The notes under the pieces are model-generated. The model made no database searches and was not told the origin of the DNA. It saw nothing but the letters and a program-made list of their open reading frames with translations. 64,000 nt of DNA from the NCBI GenBank assembly GCA_002104905.1, contig MCFE01000123.1, positions 97,574-161,573 of the forward strand, in the 5' to 3' direction. Positions 55,623 to 63,798 of this stretch are shown piece by piece. This DNA is from Basidiobolus meristosporus CBS 931.73. Lineage: Eukaryota > Basidiobolomycota > Basidiobolomycetes > Basidiobolales > Basidiobolaceae. Every line of letters starts with the position of its first letter. The first letter of the stretch is position 1. A program made the position numbers and the translations under genes.

Positions 55623-55825
55623 TAAGCTGTCACTCTCTGCAATGTCTACTACTGCTATTACTGGAATTTTCCCCTTTGCTGAAAAGTTGGATGGATCTAC
55701 CTACCAAGTGTGGGAGTTGAAGATGAAGATTCTGCTACAAGAAACAGGCCTTTGGGATATTGTCATGGGAGAAGAATGCCCTCCTAAAAACATGGGAGCA
55801 GAAGCCTTAAAGCACCAGAAGAAAG
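55623..55825 (+). pseudogene. copia gag start, truncated
   Basis: Continues MSTTAITGIFPFAEKLDGST (ATG near 55641) and WELKMKILLQETGLWDIVMG, ending EALKHQKKV where an inverted LTR fragment interrupts it at 55826. No stops within this piece; it is better preserved than the copies at 3215 and 9540. Confidence 0.8.
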
Positions 55826-55947
55826 TGTTGTAAGAGTCTTGGAGATATTGGAAGTGATTTGGAGAACATGTAGATTATGTGGTTCTCACTTATTGATTTA
55901 TTGAATGTCAAAGTAGTATTTAGACTTTTACATGGTCTTGGCTTAAC
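55826..55947 (-). repeat. copia LTR fragment, cut off by telomeric sequence
   Basis: Reverse-orientation LTR starting TGTTGTAAGAGTCTTGG (plus coordinates), colinear with other copies to CATGGTCTTGGCTTAAC, where it ends at the TTAGGG-type repeat. The remaining ~210 bases of the LTR are absent. Confidence 0.8.
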
Positions 55948-55961
55948 TTAGGGTTTAGGGG
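55948..55961 (+). repeat. interstitial telomeric repeat, innermost
   Basis: TTAGGGTTTAGGGG: two telomere-type units at the junction of the truncated copia LTR and the first LINE tail. Confidence 0.8.
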
Positions 55962-56103
55962 AGGGAAAGTCACCAAAGTAGGTGAAATCTTTATTTGATT
56001 TCAGACAAGTCTAACTACAAATAAAGAAGCCAGCTGGGAATAGAAGATTCCCAAAGTAAACACCAAGTTGAATATGAATAAATCTAAGCTAAAGTTAAGG
56101 CAG
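55962..56103 (-). mobile_element. 5'-truncated LINE fragment (3' tail only)
   Basis: About 140 bp on the minus strand. Its 3' end (left) has the tail GAGGGAAAGTCACC, loop AAAGTA, GGTGAAATCTTTATTTG, shared with all elements of the array; hairpin at 55970-55985. To the right the sequence (CAAATAAAGAAGCCAG...) resembles the 3' UTR of the LINE at 56104. It ends where the next tail begins. Confidence 0.7.
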
Positions 56104-58114
56104 TAGGGGAGGGAAAGTCACCAAGTTGGTGAAATCTTTATTTGAGTTAAGTACTAATCTAGGTGCAAATAAAGAAGCCAATTAAGAGGTCTAGAACCTC
56201 TCTAATAAGTAATCTAATTTATGTTTTGTTTCATCTCTAATGTTTGTTTCAATAAAGTAAAGCTCATCAGGGGTAAATATAAAATTCAGGGGTTTTGGGG
56301 GAAGTACAAATTGTAGATGTTTCTGATCAATATAATCCAAGACTGGAACCCAGCCTGGGATTAGGTGTAGTAGGAAAGGTGTGTGGACTTGTAAGTAGCT
56401 CTGCCACATAGATCTTAGATGGTCCTGAGCCAGTAGTCTTGGTTTCTCAGCTTTTTGAAGTTTTGAAGCAAGCTCTGTTACTACAGCAGAGCCAACCAGG
56501 GTGTGCCAGCAAGAAGATTTCAGGGAGGAGTTAGATTGAAGCCATTGTTTGATGGAGGGGTTATGTGATTTCTGAAGTTTGACTAGGAAGGAAGCACGGA
56601 GATAGACCATTCGGATTTGGTATGGGTAGAAGCCAAAGGCTCCATTAGTTGCATGGATATAGGGAGATACTGGAAGATAAGGTACCAAGGATCTGATACA
56701 CTGATGGAGAAATTTATCCAGGCGGTGAAGTTCTCTGGAGGTTAGGGGTATAATGTGGAGACCAAATTCAAGTACCAGCAGTACATACTGCTTCAGAAGT
56801 ATAGGGATCTTTTGAATTGGAGTGTCTGGAGTGACTACTACCAGAAGCTTTTTGAGAGCCTGCTGGGCAAGATGGATCCTATTATTCAGGTGGAGCTTTG
56901 AGTCAATCCCATGTTGACAAAACGGCAGACCTAGATATATTGCAGTTTGTTGTGGCAGAATGCTAGTGTTCTGTATAGTTGTAGTGCATCCAATTGGGAC
57001 TGTCTTGGAAATTGAGAGTGAGAGGTTGTTGGCAGCCAAGTACTTCTCAATGATGGCAGTGTCTGCTATGGGATTAGGAGTAGCAATCTTGATATCATCC
57101 GCATAGAGGGTTAGTAGTGGATAGGGAGAGTCTGGTGAGGGGCCTTTTGGAAATAAAGGAAAGTCATGCAGGAATATCACAAATAGTAAGGGACCTAGTA
57201 CAGATCCTTGCACTACTCCATTTGGAACCTCATAAGTCTCTGATGTACAACTTGGATGCAAAATTTTGGCTGAGTTCTCACAAAATAGAGAACATACAAG
57301 AAGGGTCATTGGTAGTGTGGTAACTGCTAATAGCTTTCTCCAAAGCAGAGCTCTGTCCACAGAGTCAAAGGCTTTAGTAATGTCAAACAGAATGGTTGGC
57401 AATGAGAATTGAAGTGAACGATCATGGCTTAGCACTACAGCCATATCCAAGGAGAGTTTGGGCAAGAAGCCAAACTGAGAAGGATGGAATGGATATAGTT
57501 GAGATTGCAAGGATCTTGCTATTATAAGCTCAAAGATTTTCTGGCAGGTTGGTAGGAGTGAAACTGGCTGGTAAGAACCTGGGAGTGAGTGTTTCCCCTT
57601 CCCTTTGTATAAGGGTATTACATTTGCCTGTGACCAGACCTTTGGGGTGTCAATTGTTGGGCACAGATAGAGTAGAATGGGAGAAGTAAGTGACTCATTT
57701 TGGAGTAGCACACCCGGAGTAGATTGTAGGTAATCAAGTCATGTCCAGGTGCAGTATTTGCAGGAAGCTTCTTTAAAATTTTCTCCAGAAGCTTTGCTGA
57801 AACCAAAATTGGAGATGTTGGACTGCTAGATATGTTACCAGTATGGTAGAAAGGAGGAGTGGGATGCACGGTTGAATCAAAGAATATAGGGGCCAGTTTG
57901 TCTGGTGATGGTATACTCCTTGCTTGGGGTCTCATGGCTTTATATACTCTTGATATGGACCTTGTGGTGGCATTCATATTTACTAAGGGCAAGGTATCCA
58001 TGATATGAGCCCATAATCTAGTATGCTCAGTGATCTGTAGTGACTTGGAGTAGGAGATTGCGCTTTCCAGGAGGTTCTGTGTTTTTGGGTTAAGGAAACA
58101 TAGGTAGCTGGAAT
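56104..58114 (-). mobile_element. telomeric LINE, subfamily 1, 5'-truncated
   Basis: About 2.0 kb. The 3' tail (56108-56145; hairpin TCACCAAGTTGGTGA at 56118-56132) is at the left, followed by a short 3' UTR and the RT domain. The right end breaks off in the linker between endonuclease and RT (SYLCFLNPKTQNLL) directly against telomeric repeat at 58115. There is no endonuclease or ORF1, a classical 5' truncation. Confidence 0.85.
56191..58114 (-). pseudogene. LINE subfamily 1 reverse transcriptase, 5'-truncated, one frame break
   Basis: Non-LTR reverse transcriptase. The linker piece (58114 to about 57650) gives LWAHIMDTLPLVNMNATTRS and KILKKLPANTAPGHDLITYN. A frame break near 57650 leads to a 506-residue frame with VWSQANVIPLYKGKGKH, SYQPVSLLPTCQKIFELII, FGFLPKLSLDMAVVLSHDRS, LFDITKAFDSVDRALLW, VPNGVVQGSVLGPLLF and the catalytic YADDIKIATP. 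YLGLPFCQHG and a C-terminal region without a Cys-rich finger follow, stop at 56191. The RT core is intact and would be catalytic as far as motifs show. Identity to the neighbouring LINE is moderate, so these are different subfamilies. Confidence 0.85.
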
Positions 58115-58141
58115 TTAGGGTTAGGGTTAGGGGTTAGGGGG
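58115..58141 (+). repeat. interstitial telomeric repeat between LINE 1 and SINE 1
   Basis: TTAGGGTTAGGGTTAGGGG then TTAGGGGG: about four telomere units separating the truncated LINE from the SINE tail. Confidence 0.9.
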
Positions 58142-58637
58142 AGGAAAGTCACCAAGTGGTGAAATCTTTATTTACTTATGACAAGTATCTAAAGAAGCCA
58201 AGTTAATCTGAAGTAATTCCTAGAAAGCTAGGTCTGAGAGATATCTTCCTGGTAAGCCAGGTCTGAGAGTTGAGAAGCTGAGTGGTACTATATTTCCTAG
58301 TTAGCTAGGTCTGAGAGAGGTTTCCTGGAAAGCCAGGCCTGAGAAGTGAGAATCTGAATATATCTGAGCTAAGTTTACTGGTTTGCGGTAGCTGAATTGT
58401 GGCCGGAATGGCCAGTAGACTGGGGGAACTGAGATGAATTTCTGGGCGATCACTGGCCAAATTTACTAGGCAAATCTGACCAATTAGCATTTCAAGGATT
58501 TCAGCCAATCAGAGCCTTTACTTTGCCCGATGGTTGATCAAGCCATCTCCCAATGAGCACACATCAATTTATTGATCAAATTTTGCTGGATCCAGGATTT
58601 GAACCCACAACCATGGGTATGGAAGGGTTAGGGATAA
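58142..58637 (-). mobile_element. telomeric SINE, copy 1 (5' end shortened)
   Basis: About 490 bp, about 98% identical to 63233-63753 by eye. On the minus strand the head (right) has a perfect pol III B box GGTTCAAATCC (complement 58595-58605). The body includes four CCTRG..CYAGG hairpins (58219-58337). The 3' tail (left) is the LINE tail AAATAAAGATTTCACC with hairpin 58149-58162. The A-box segment present in copy 2 is missing here: after GGATAAC the telomeric repeat begins. Confidence 0.8.
58219..58337. repeat. four short hairpins with compensating stems in SINE 1
   Basis: CCTAGAAAGCTAGG (58219-58232), CCTGGTAAGCCAGG (58248-58261), CCTAGTTAGCTAGG (58296-58309), CCTGGAAAGCCAGG (58324-58337). 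Each is followed by TCTGAGAG or CCTGAGAA. Stems alternate CCTAG/CTAGG and CCTGG/CCAGG, so both sides change together. Confidence 0.85.
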
Positions 58638-58653
58638 CTTAGGGTTAGGGGGG
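58638..58653 (+). repeat. interstitial telomeric repeat between SINE 1 and LINE 2
   Basis: TTAGGGTTAGGGGGGG at the head of SINE 1, immediately before the next LINE tail. Confidence 0.85.
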
Positions 58654-58708
58654 GAGACAGTCACCAACAGGTGAAATCTTTATTTCAGTTGAAACAAAGA
58701 AGCCAGCG

Positions 58709-61478
58709 CTACTGTTGTAGCTTTGATACAAGAGTGTGGAGCTGAGGGGAATTTGTAGGTAAGTTAATAAGAAGTGATGATAGTTCTTCAGTGCTCAAGA
58801 CACTGTTCAGTGGGAAGGGGGGTAGCAAGAGAGGTAAGAATGACTTGTGAACAACATTAATGAGGGGAATGTGATAAGGATTGATATTCATCATAAAGGG
58901 AGTGTGCTGCTGCAGATATTGCTGCCAAAGGTCTGTCAAGTACTTCAGGTAGGCCAGCTTGGGTTTTTCTGACTGCAGAATATAGTGAGCAAACTTCTTG
59001 ACTTCAGGATCTCCAAGTATAGTTCTCCAGCAGGAGCCAGGTGTTGTGTGGTGTGTTCTCTTCCAGGCCTTAATCAGTGGGTTGTTGCAGTTGTGAAGTC
59101 TGAGGTATAATCTGGTTCTAAGGTAGAGAAGTCTGATCTTATGGGCATAAACCCAAAAGCACCAAGAATAGCATGTCTGTAGGGGCATTCAGGCAAATGA
59201 GGCACCAAGGAGGTAATGCACCATACTGCAAACTTGTCAAGCTTAGTGCAGTCTCTAGAAGTAAGAGAGAGAAGTGGTAAGCCAAATTCCAGGACAGGGA
59301 AGACAAACTGCTTGAGTAGAAGGAGGCAGCTGGGAGCTGAAGTTGTAGGAGGAGTAACAGCCAGTAGCTTGTGGAGTGCCTGTCTTGCCAGGATAATTCT
59401 CTTCTTCAGGTGTGCTCCAGAGTCTAGTCCAGTAGGAAGGAAAGGAAAGCCAAGATATGTAGCAGAAACCTGAGCAGGTAGAGTGGAGTTCTCCAAGTTG
59501 ATGGGAGAGCCCAAAGGTACTGTCTTTGCAATGGAAAGCTGGAGATTATTCTTCTGCAGATACTGGTGGATGGTCTGGGAGTCTTGTTGCACATTGGAGG
59601 AGGATATTCTGATGTCATCAGCAAAGAGAGTAACCAGGCAGTCAGCTGAGAGTCTTGGGAAATCATTCAGGAAGATGGCAAACAGTATAGGACCAAGCAC
59701 AGAGCCTTGAACCACTCCATTAGGAACTGAGAACACAGCTGATTGCTCACTTGGGTGCAGAATTCTTGCTTGTGGATCCAAAACAGAGACCTGACAAGGA
59801 GGGTGAGAGAGGTACTGGAGAAGCATTGCAACTTGGACCAAAGCAGATTTCTGTCAACTGAATCAAAGGCCTTAGTAATATCAAACAGAACAGAGGGATA
59901 CTTGCACTGGAGAGAGTGATCTTGGCTAAGTATGACTGCATATTCCAAGGAGAGGCCAGGAACAAAGCCAAACTGTGCAGGATGAAACTTGAGGGAGTCA
60001 GAGTAGAGCTCCTGAGCAAGCAGAAGCTCAAACACCTTTCTGCAGGTGGGCAGCAGAGATATTGGCCTGTAGGAGCTAGGATCCAGGTGCTTTCCTTTAC
60101 CCTTGTACAGTGGCAGAACATTTGCAAAGGACCATTCCTCAGGAGTAGAAAGCTGGGCTGAGCATTGCTGAAACAGTGGAAGCAGAAGTGCAGACATGGC
60201 CTTGGTACTAGTCTTCAGAAGCTCATAAGAGATTGTGTCCACACCTGGAGCAGTAGAGTTGGGAAGCCTCTTGAGCACATAATGGATTCTCCTTTGATCA
60301 AGTGCAAGTGGGATGGGCAGAGTCTTGAAGTCAGGATGAAAGCCAGGAGTTGAGTACTGCCTTTGTAGAGAAGAAGATGTTAGCCAGCTGTTCTGTTGAA
60401 GGTAACTTCCTGGAAGAGGGCCTCATTGCCCTGTAGAGTCTTGATACTGTTCTTGTTATAGAGTTGGAAGATTGCAGAGGCAAGGAACTCATAATATGAT
60501 CCCAGAGCTGAGTATGCAGAGTGTGGTGAATTGCCTTGGAGTGGTGTATTGCTGTCAGGAGGAGTTTCTCTGTTTTTGGGTTAGGGAAAGCTCAGGTAGC
60601 TTTGTTGCAGGGCTGAAACAATGGATTCCCATTTTCTTGAGGTAACAGCAGTAGTCTTGCATGGCAGTGAGAGGGAGGCAGACACCAGAATCAGATGCTT
60701 CACAAAGAGCCAGGCAAAGTTGAGATCATCTGGCAGAGAAAGTAGCAAACTGGCAAGCTTCAAGTAGTTCCCAAAGTCTTTCTTCTGATTCTTGGTAGCT
60801 TTGTGGGTGAGACACAGTAAGTTTTGGCAGCTTCTTCTTCACAACTGGTTGCATAGAAAGGGACCAGGCTGGGTGGTCAGAGGCTCTCAAGGATCCTAGC
60901 TCAGCTCCAGAGAATTGCTTAACTTCATTCACAAAGTAGAGGGCAGCAGCAGAAGGGCAGATCCAGTCAACACATCTTTTCTCAGATTGAGCACCTAGTG
61001 CTAGCAGATGGCTTTCTCTCAGGAAGTTCAGTAGGAATGTAGACCTTGGCTTCATTCTTGCAGTCAGAGTAGTCTTGTTCTCAGGATGGGGAATGTTGAG
61101 ATCTCCAAGCAAGATAACAGGTGTTGATATAGATTGTTGGTATTGCTGAACCTTCTGGCATATAACTTGCACTTCCTGAAGGGCAAGACTTGGAGGCAGA
61201 TAGCAGAGCACCAGACTGATAGTTGGCAACTGGAGAGCAGCACAGTAAGGGGAGTAAAGAGGAACACAGAGCTGAGGAGTATTGATGGTAGAAGAGATGA
61301 AGCAGATAGAGGAGGTATTCTTTGTTCTAGGAGTAGAAAAGCAATATAGATTAGTCAAAAGTATAGAGGGTAGCTGGACATCAATCAAACACAGGAGGGA
61401 AAATCTTGAAAGAAGTCTCTCTAGAGTTGGTCTTGATGGCTGTATGCTGTTGCAGTTAAGCAACAGAACTTCAGGTAG
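58709..61478 (-). pseudogene. LINE ORF2: AP-type endonuclease plus reverse transcriptase, several frame breaks
   Basis: Continues in ORF1's frame after the TGA: LPEVLLLNCNSIQPSRPTLE (endonuclease N-terminus), LLCLIDVQLPS at the site of the usual LQET, VILLGDLNIPHPE (GDxN), KRCVDWICPSA, and LRASDHPAWSL (SDH). Then a linker and RT: FANVLPLYKGKGKH, SYRPISLLPTCRKVFELLL, LFDITKAFDSVDRNLLW, VPNGVVQGSVLGPILF, catalytic FADDIRISSS, YLGFPFLPTG, ending LVSKLQQ-stop at 58709. No ATG precedes the endonuclease, so translation would depend on reading through the ORF1 stop or on reinitiation. Frame changes near 60745, 60600, 60360, 59760 and 59130 make this copy non-functional as given; some may be sequence errors. 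Confidence 0.85.
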
Positions 61479-62987
61479 TCAGGCAGAGGTTGTAGCTTCT
61501 TCAGAGGCAGCATTGACAATGTGACCTGCAGAGTCCCAGAGCTCTTCAAATGGTGCATCACTTAAGTCAGCAAGGAGGGAAATGGCATGGTTCTTGAGGA
61601 AGTATGCCACATCATAGGAGGGGGCTTGTCTCTTGATGGCAGCAAAGAAAGACAGAATGGCAACATGGGCTGGAGGCTTGTTGAACAGTAGAGAGTCAGA
61701 GGATTCAGATTCTTCAGGCACTATCTTGAAGTCAGTTTTCAGCCAGTTAAGGTTCTTCTCCACAAAGGCAACAAATGGGTCAGCAATGTTTTGGTCTAGG
61801 ATAACCTCCAGAATCTTCCCTTTTCTCCAGGCCAGGTTGACAATTCTTGAGAGCTGAATATTGCATGCCTTGAGTGCTTTCCTGATGTTGGAAATGGGAG
61901 TCCAGGGAACTTGCTTCAAGTACACCACAGTCCAGGTAGAAGCTGGTGGTAGGTTTGCTGGGGGCTTGTAAGTCCTTCTGTGTTGCAATGGAGCTGCAGT
62001 AGTCAGATTGGAGTCCACATTCTCAGTAGAAGGTTTTCTTGATGTGTCTTGCTGAATAGTACTGGAGCTGGATGTGCTGATAATTCTTGCTAGAACCTTG
62101 CCTGCATAAGTCTGAGGTATAGCTGAGGTGACTGTAGAGGTGGTGGCAGCTGGTGCAGGTGGAGAGGCAGAGACTGAAGCAGGAACTGAGGTCACCTGGG
62201 AGAAGGCAGTGGAAGCAGGTTTTCTGGGAGGAACAGAGTTCACTATCCAGTTGTTCTGTAAAACACTGGAGTAGCTTTTCTGTGGAACAGGATCTTGCTC
62301 TTGAACAGGAACAGAAGCAGGAGGCTGGGGCTGAGCAGTAGTGGTAAGGCAGTGGCACTCCAAGGAAGCTTTTTGCAAGGCATCTCTGGCAGTTTTCAGG
62401 GCAGTATTGGCTTCATTCTTGAGCTTCTTGCATTGGGCATCCAGTCTCTTGTTTTCAATAGCCAGGGCAGTATTGGCAGCCTCTAAATCAGCAATTCTCT
62501 TCTCAATTGCAAGGAATCTCTGAAGAAATGCATCAGTAGAAGTGCTGGCATCTGGGAGAGCAGTGGCAGGAATAGAGTCCATTGACAGTGGGCTTCTTGG
62601 AGGCAAGGAAAGTGGACTGGCAGATTCAGGCACAAAAGGAGATATCCTGGCAGGAGGAGAAGGAGTATCCAAGGCAGTAACAGAGGCAATTCTTGTTGGT
62701 GAAGCAGCAGCAGGGGAGGCAAGCCTGTTCAGAAACTGGGCAGGAGAGAGTGCTTGAGGAGAGGGAGTCTTCAGCTTGCCAAGCATGTCTTCCATCAGAG
62801 TGATACCAATATTCCTGGTGCATTTGCAGAGAAAAGTAAGCTTCCTGAGTCTGCCAGCTCTTCCATTCCTTCTGATAGTTCCTTTGTTTCCACAGTTGGG
62901 GCAAGAAATCTTCTTGACAGACTTGTCAAAGCAATCAAGAACCTTCCTTTCAGGTGTAGTGGGCTCCTGTTGAGGTTTTGGTGGCAT
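61479..62987 (-). CDS. LINE ORF1 protein with zinc ribbon and coiled coil
   Basis: 502 residues from ATG complement 62985-62987 (upstream in-frame codons lack ATG). The N-terminus has SCPNCGNKGTIRRNG...LTFLCKCTRN, a CxxC...CxC zinc-ribbon-like module with basic residues between, reminiscent of DNA-binding ribbons in transposases. A Ser/Pro-rich segment is followed by a coiled coil (FLQRFLAIEKRIADLEAANT, ENKRLDAQCKKLKNEANTA), as in LINE-1 ORF1p trimers. The C-terminal third has a compact domain (WTVVYLKQVPWTPISNIRKA, KGKILEVILDQNIADPFVAF) that may be the RNA-binding part. It ends in TTSA and a TGA (complement 61479-61481). The frame is intact. It lies in the same frame as ORF2. Confidence 0.85.
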   Translation of the reverse strand: MPPKPQQEPTTPERKVLDCFDKSVKKISCPNCGNKGTIRRNGRAGRLRKLTFLCKCTRNIGITLMEDMLGKLKTPSPQALSPAQFLNRLASPAAASPTRIASVTALDTPSPPARISPFVPESASPLSLPPRSPLSMDSIPATALPDASTSTDAFLQRFLAIEKRIADLEAANTALAIENKRLDAQCKKLKNEANTALKTARDALQKASLECHCLTTTAQPQPPASVPVQEQDPVPQKSYSSVLQNNWIVNSVPPRKPASTAFSQVTSVPASVSASPPAPAATTSTVTSAIPQTYAGKVLARIISTSSSSTIQQDTSRKPSTENVDSNLTTAAPLQHRRTYKPPANLPPASTWTVVYLKQVPWTPISNIRKALKACNIQLSRIVNLAWRKGKILEVILDQNIADPFVAFVEKNLNWLKTDFKIVPEESESSDSLLFNKPPAHVAILSFFAAIKRQAPSYDVAYFLKNHAISLLADLSDAPFEELWDSAGHIVNAASEEATTSA

Positions 62988-63056
62988 ATCCAGAGTTTCA
63001 GCTTCAAATTTCAATTTTTGAGATTTTTGGGTGATTTTTGATGGGCGGGATCAAAA

Positions 63057-63070
63057 TTAGGGTTAGGGTT
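63057..63070 (+). repeat. interstitial telomeric repeat at the LINE 2 5' end
   Basis: TTAGGGTTAGGGTT directly after the LINE 5' UTR, marking its 5' boundary. Confidence 0.85.
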
Positions 63071-63218
63071 GCGCGCTGTGACTGCTTTTTACGATTGCAA
63101 GGTCAGAATCCTAGGAAAAAATAAAAATACTTAGTAAAGGTGATTTAATGGATGGATGGATGGATTCGGAGTCAGATTCAATCAAAAAATCAAATCGTTG
63201 ACTAATTTAAAGAGGAGG
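63071..63218. other. unassigned 148-bp block inside the array
   Basis: GCGCGCTGTGACTGC at its start, A-rich middle, (GGAT)n-type run GATGGATGGATGGATT near 63150, then AATCAAAAAATCAAATCG. It matches neither LINE nor SINE nor copia copies in the window. It lies between two telomeric tracts, so it is a separate insertion or captured sequence. Confidence 0.5.
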
Positions 63219-63232
63219 GTTAGGGTAGGGGG
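63219..63232 (+). repeat. interstitial telomeric repeat before SINE 2
   Basis: GTTAGGGTAGGGGG-type degenerate telomere units preceding the SINE tail. Confidence 0.7.
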
Positions 63233-63753
63233 AGGAAAGTCACCAAGTGGTGAAATCTTTATTTACTTATGACAAGTATCTAAAGAAGCCAAGTTAATCT
63301 GAAGTTATTCCTAGAAAGCTAGGTCTGAGAGATATCTTCCTGGTAAGCCAGGTCTGAGAGTTGAGAAGCTGAGTGGTACTATATTTCCTAGTTAGCTAGG
63401 TCTGAGAGTTGTTTCCTGGAAAGCCAGGCCTGAGAAGTGAGAATCTGAATATATCTGAGCTAAGTTATACTGGTTTGCGGTAGCTGAATTGTGGCCGGAA
63501 TGGCCAGTAGACTGGGGGAACTGAGAGGAATTTCTGGGCGATCACTGGCCAAATTTACTAGGCAAATCTGGCCAATTAGCATTTCAAGGATTTCAGCCAA
63601 TCAGAGCCTTTACTTTGCCCAATGGTTGATCAAGCCATCTCCCAATGAGCACACATCAATTTATTGATCAAATTTTGTTGGATCCAGGATTTGAACCCAC
63701 AACCATGGGTATGGAAGGGTTAGGGATAACCACAAGGCTAAGTGTTCTTGGTT
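63233..63753 (-). mobile_element. telomeric SINE, copy 2 (with A box and B box)
   Basis: About 520 bp. Head (right, minus strand): AGAACACTTAGCCTTGTGGT, whose TAGCCTTGTGG resembles the pol III A box (TRGCNNAGYNGG), and 43 bases later the perfect B box GGTTCAAATCC (complement 63687-63697); this spacing is that of a tRNA gene. Body with the same four hairpins (first at 63310-63323). 3' tail with hairpin 63240-63253, AAATAAAGATTTCACC. The tail is shared with the LINEs, so the SINE probably uses the LINE machinery. Confidence 0.82.
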
Positions 63754-63765
63754 AAGGGTTAGGGG
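63754..63765 (+). repeat. interstitial telomeric repeat before the last tail
   Basis: AAGGGTTAGGGG-type units between SINE 2 and the outermost tail fragment. Confidence 0.7.
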
Positions 63766-63798
63766 AGGAAGTCACCAAGTGGTGAATCTTATTATGAC
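63766..63798 (-). mobile_element. outermost, extremely 5'-truncated SINE/LINE tail
   Basis: Only about 33 bases: AGGAAGTCACCAAGTGGTGAA and TCTTATTATGAC, with the hairpin at 63772-63785. The TTATGAC ending matches the SINE rather than the LINE tails. It is embedded directly in the terminal telomere, so it is the most recent or most truncated addition. Confidence 0.75.

Larger units (their letters stand above)
58654..63056 (-). mobile_element. telomeric LINE, subfamily 2, full length
   Basis: About 4.4 kb, minus strand. From 5' (right) to 3' (left): short 5' UTR (about 70 bases) starting at the TTAGGG tract at 63057; ORF1 (62987-61479); ORF2 with AP-type endonuclease and RT (61478-58709); a 3' UTR of about 55 bases; and the shared tail with hairpin TCACCAACAGGTGA (58661-58674). 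Both ends abut telomeric repeats, so its full extent is defined. ORF2 carries several frame breaks. Confidence 0.88.

Noticed and set aside
63057-63232. Treating the 63071-63218 block as the LINE 5' UTR
   Set aside because: It is separated from the LINE by two TTAGGG units, and elements in this array end at such units.
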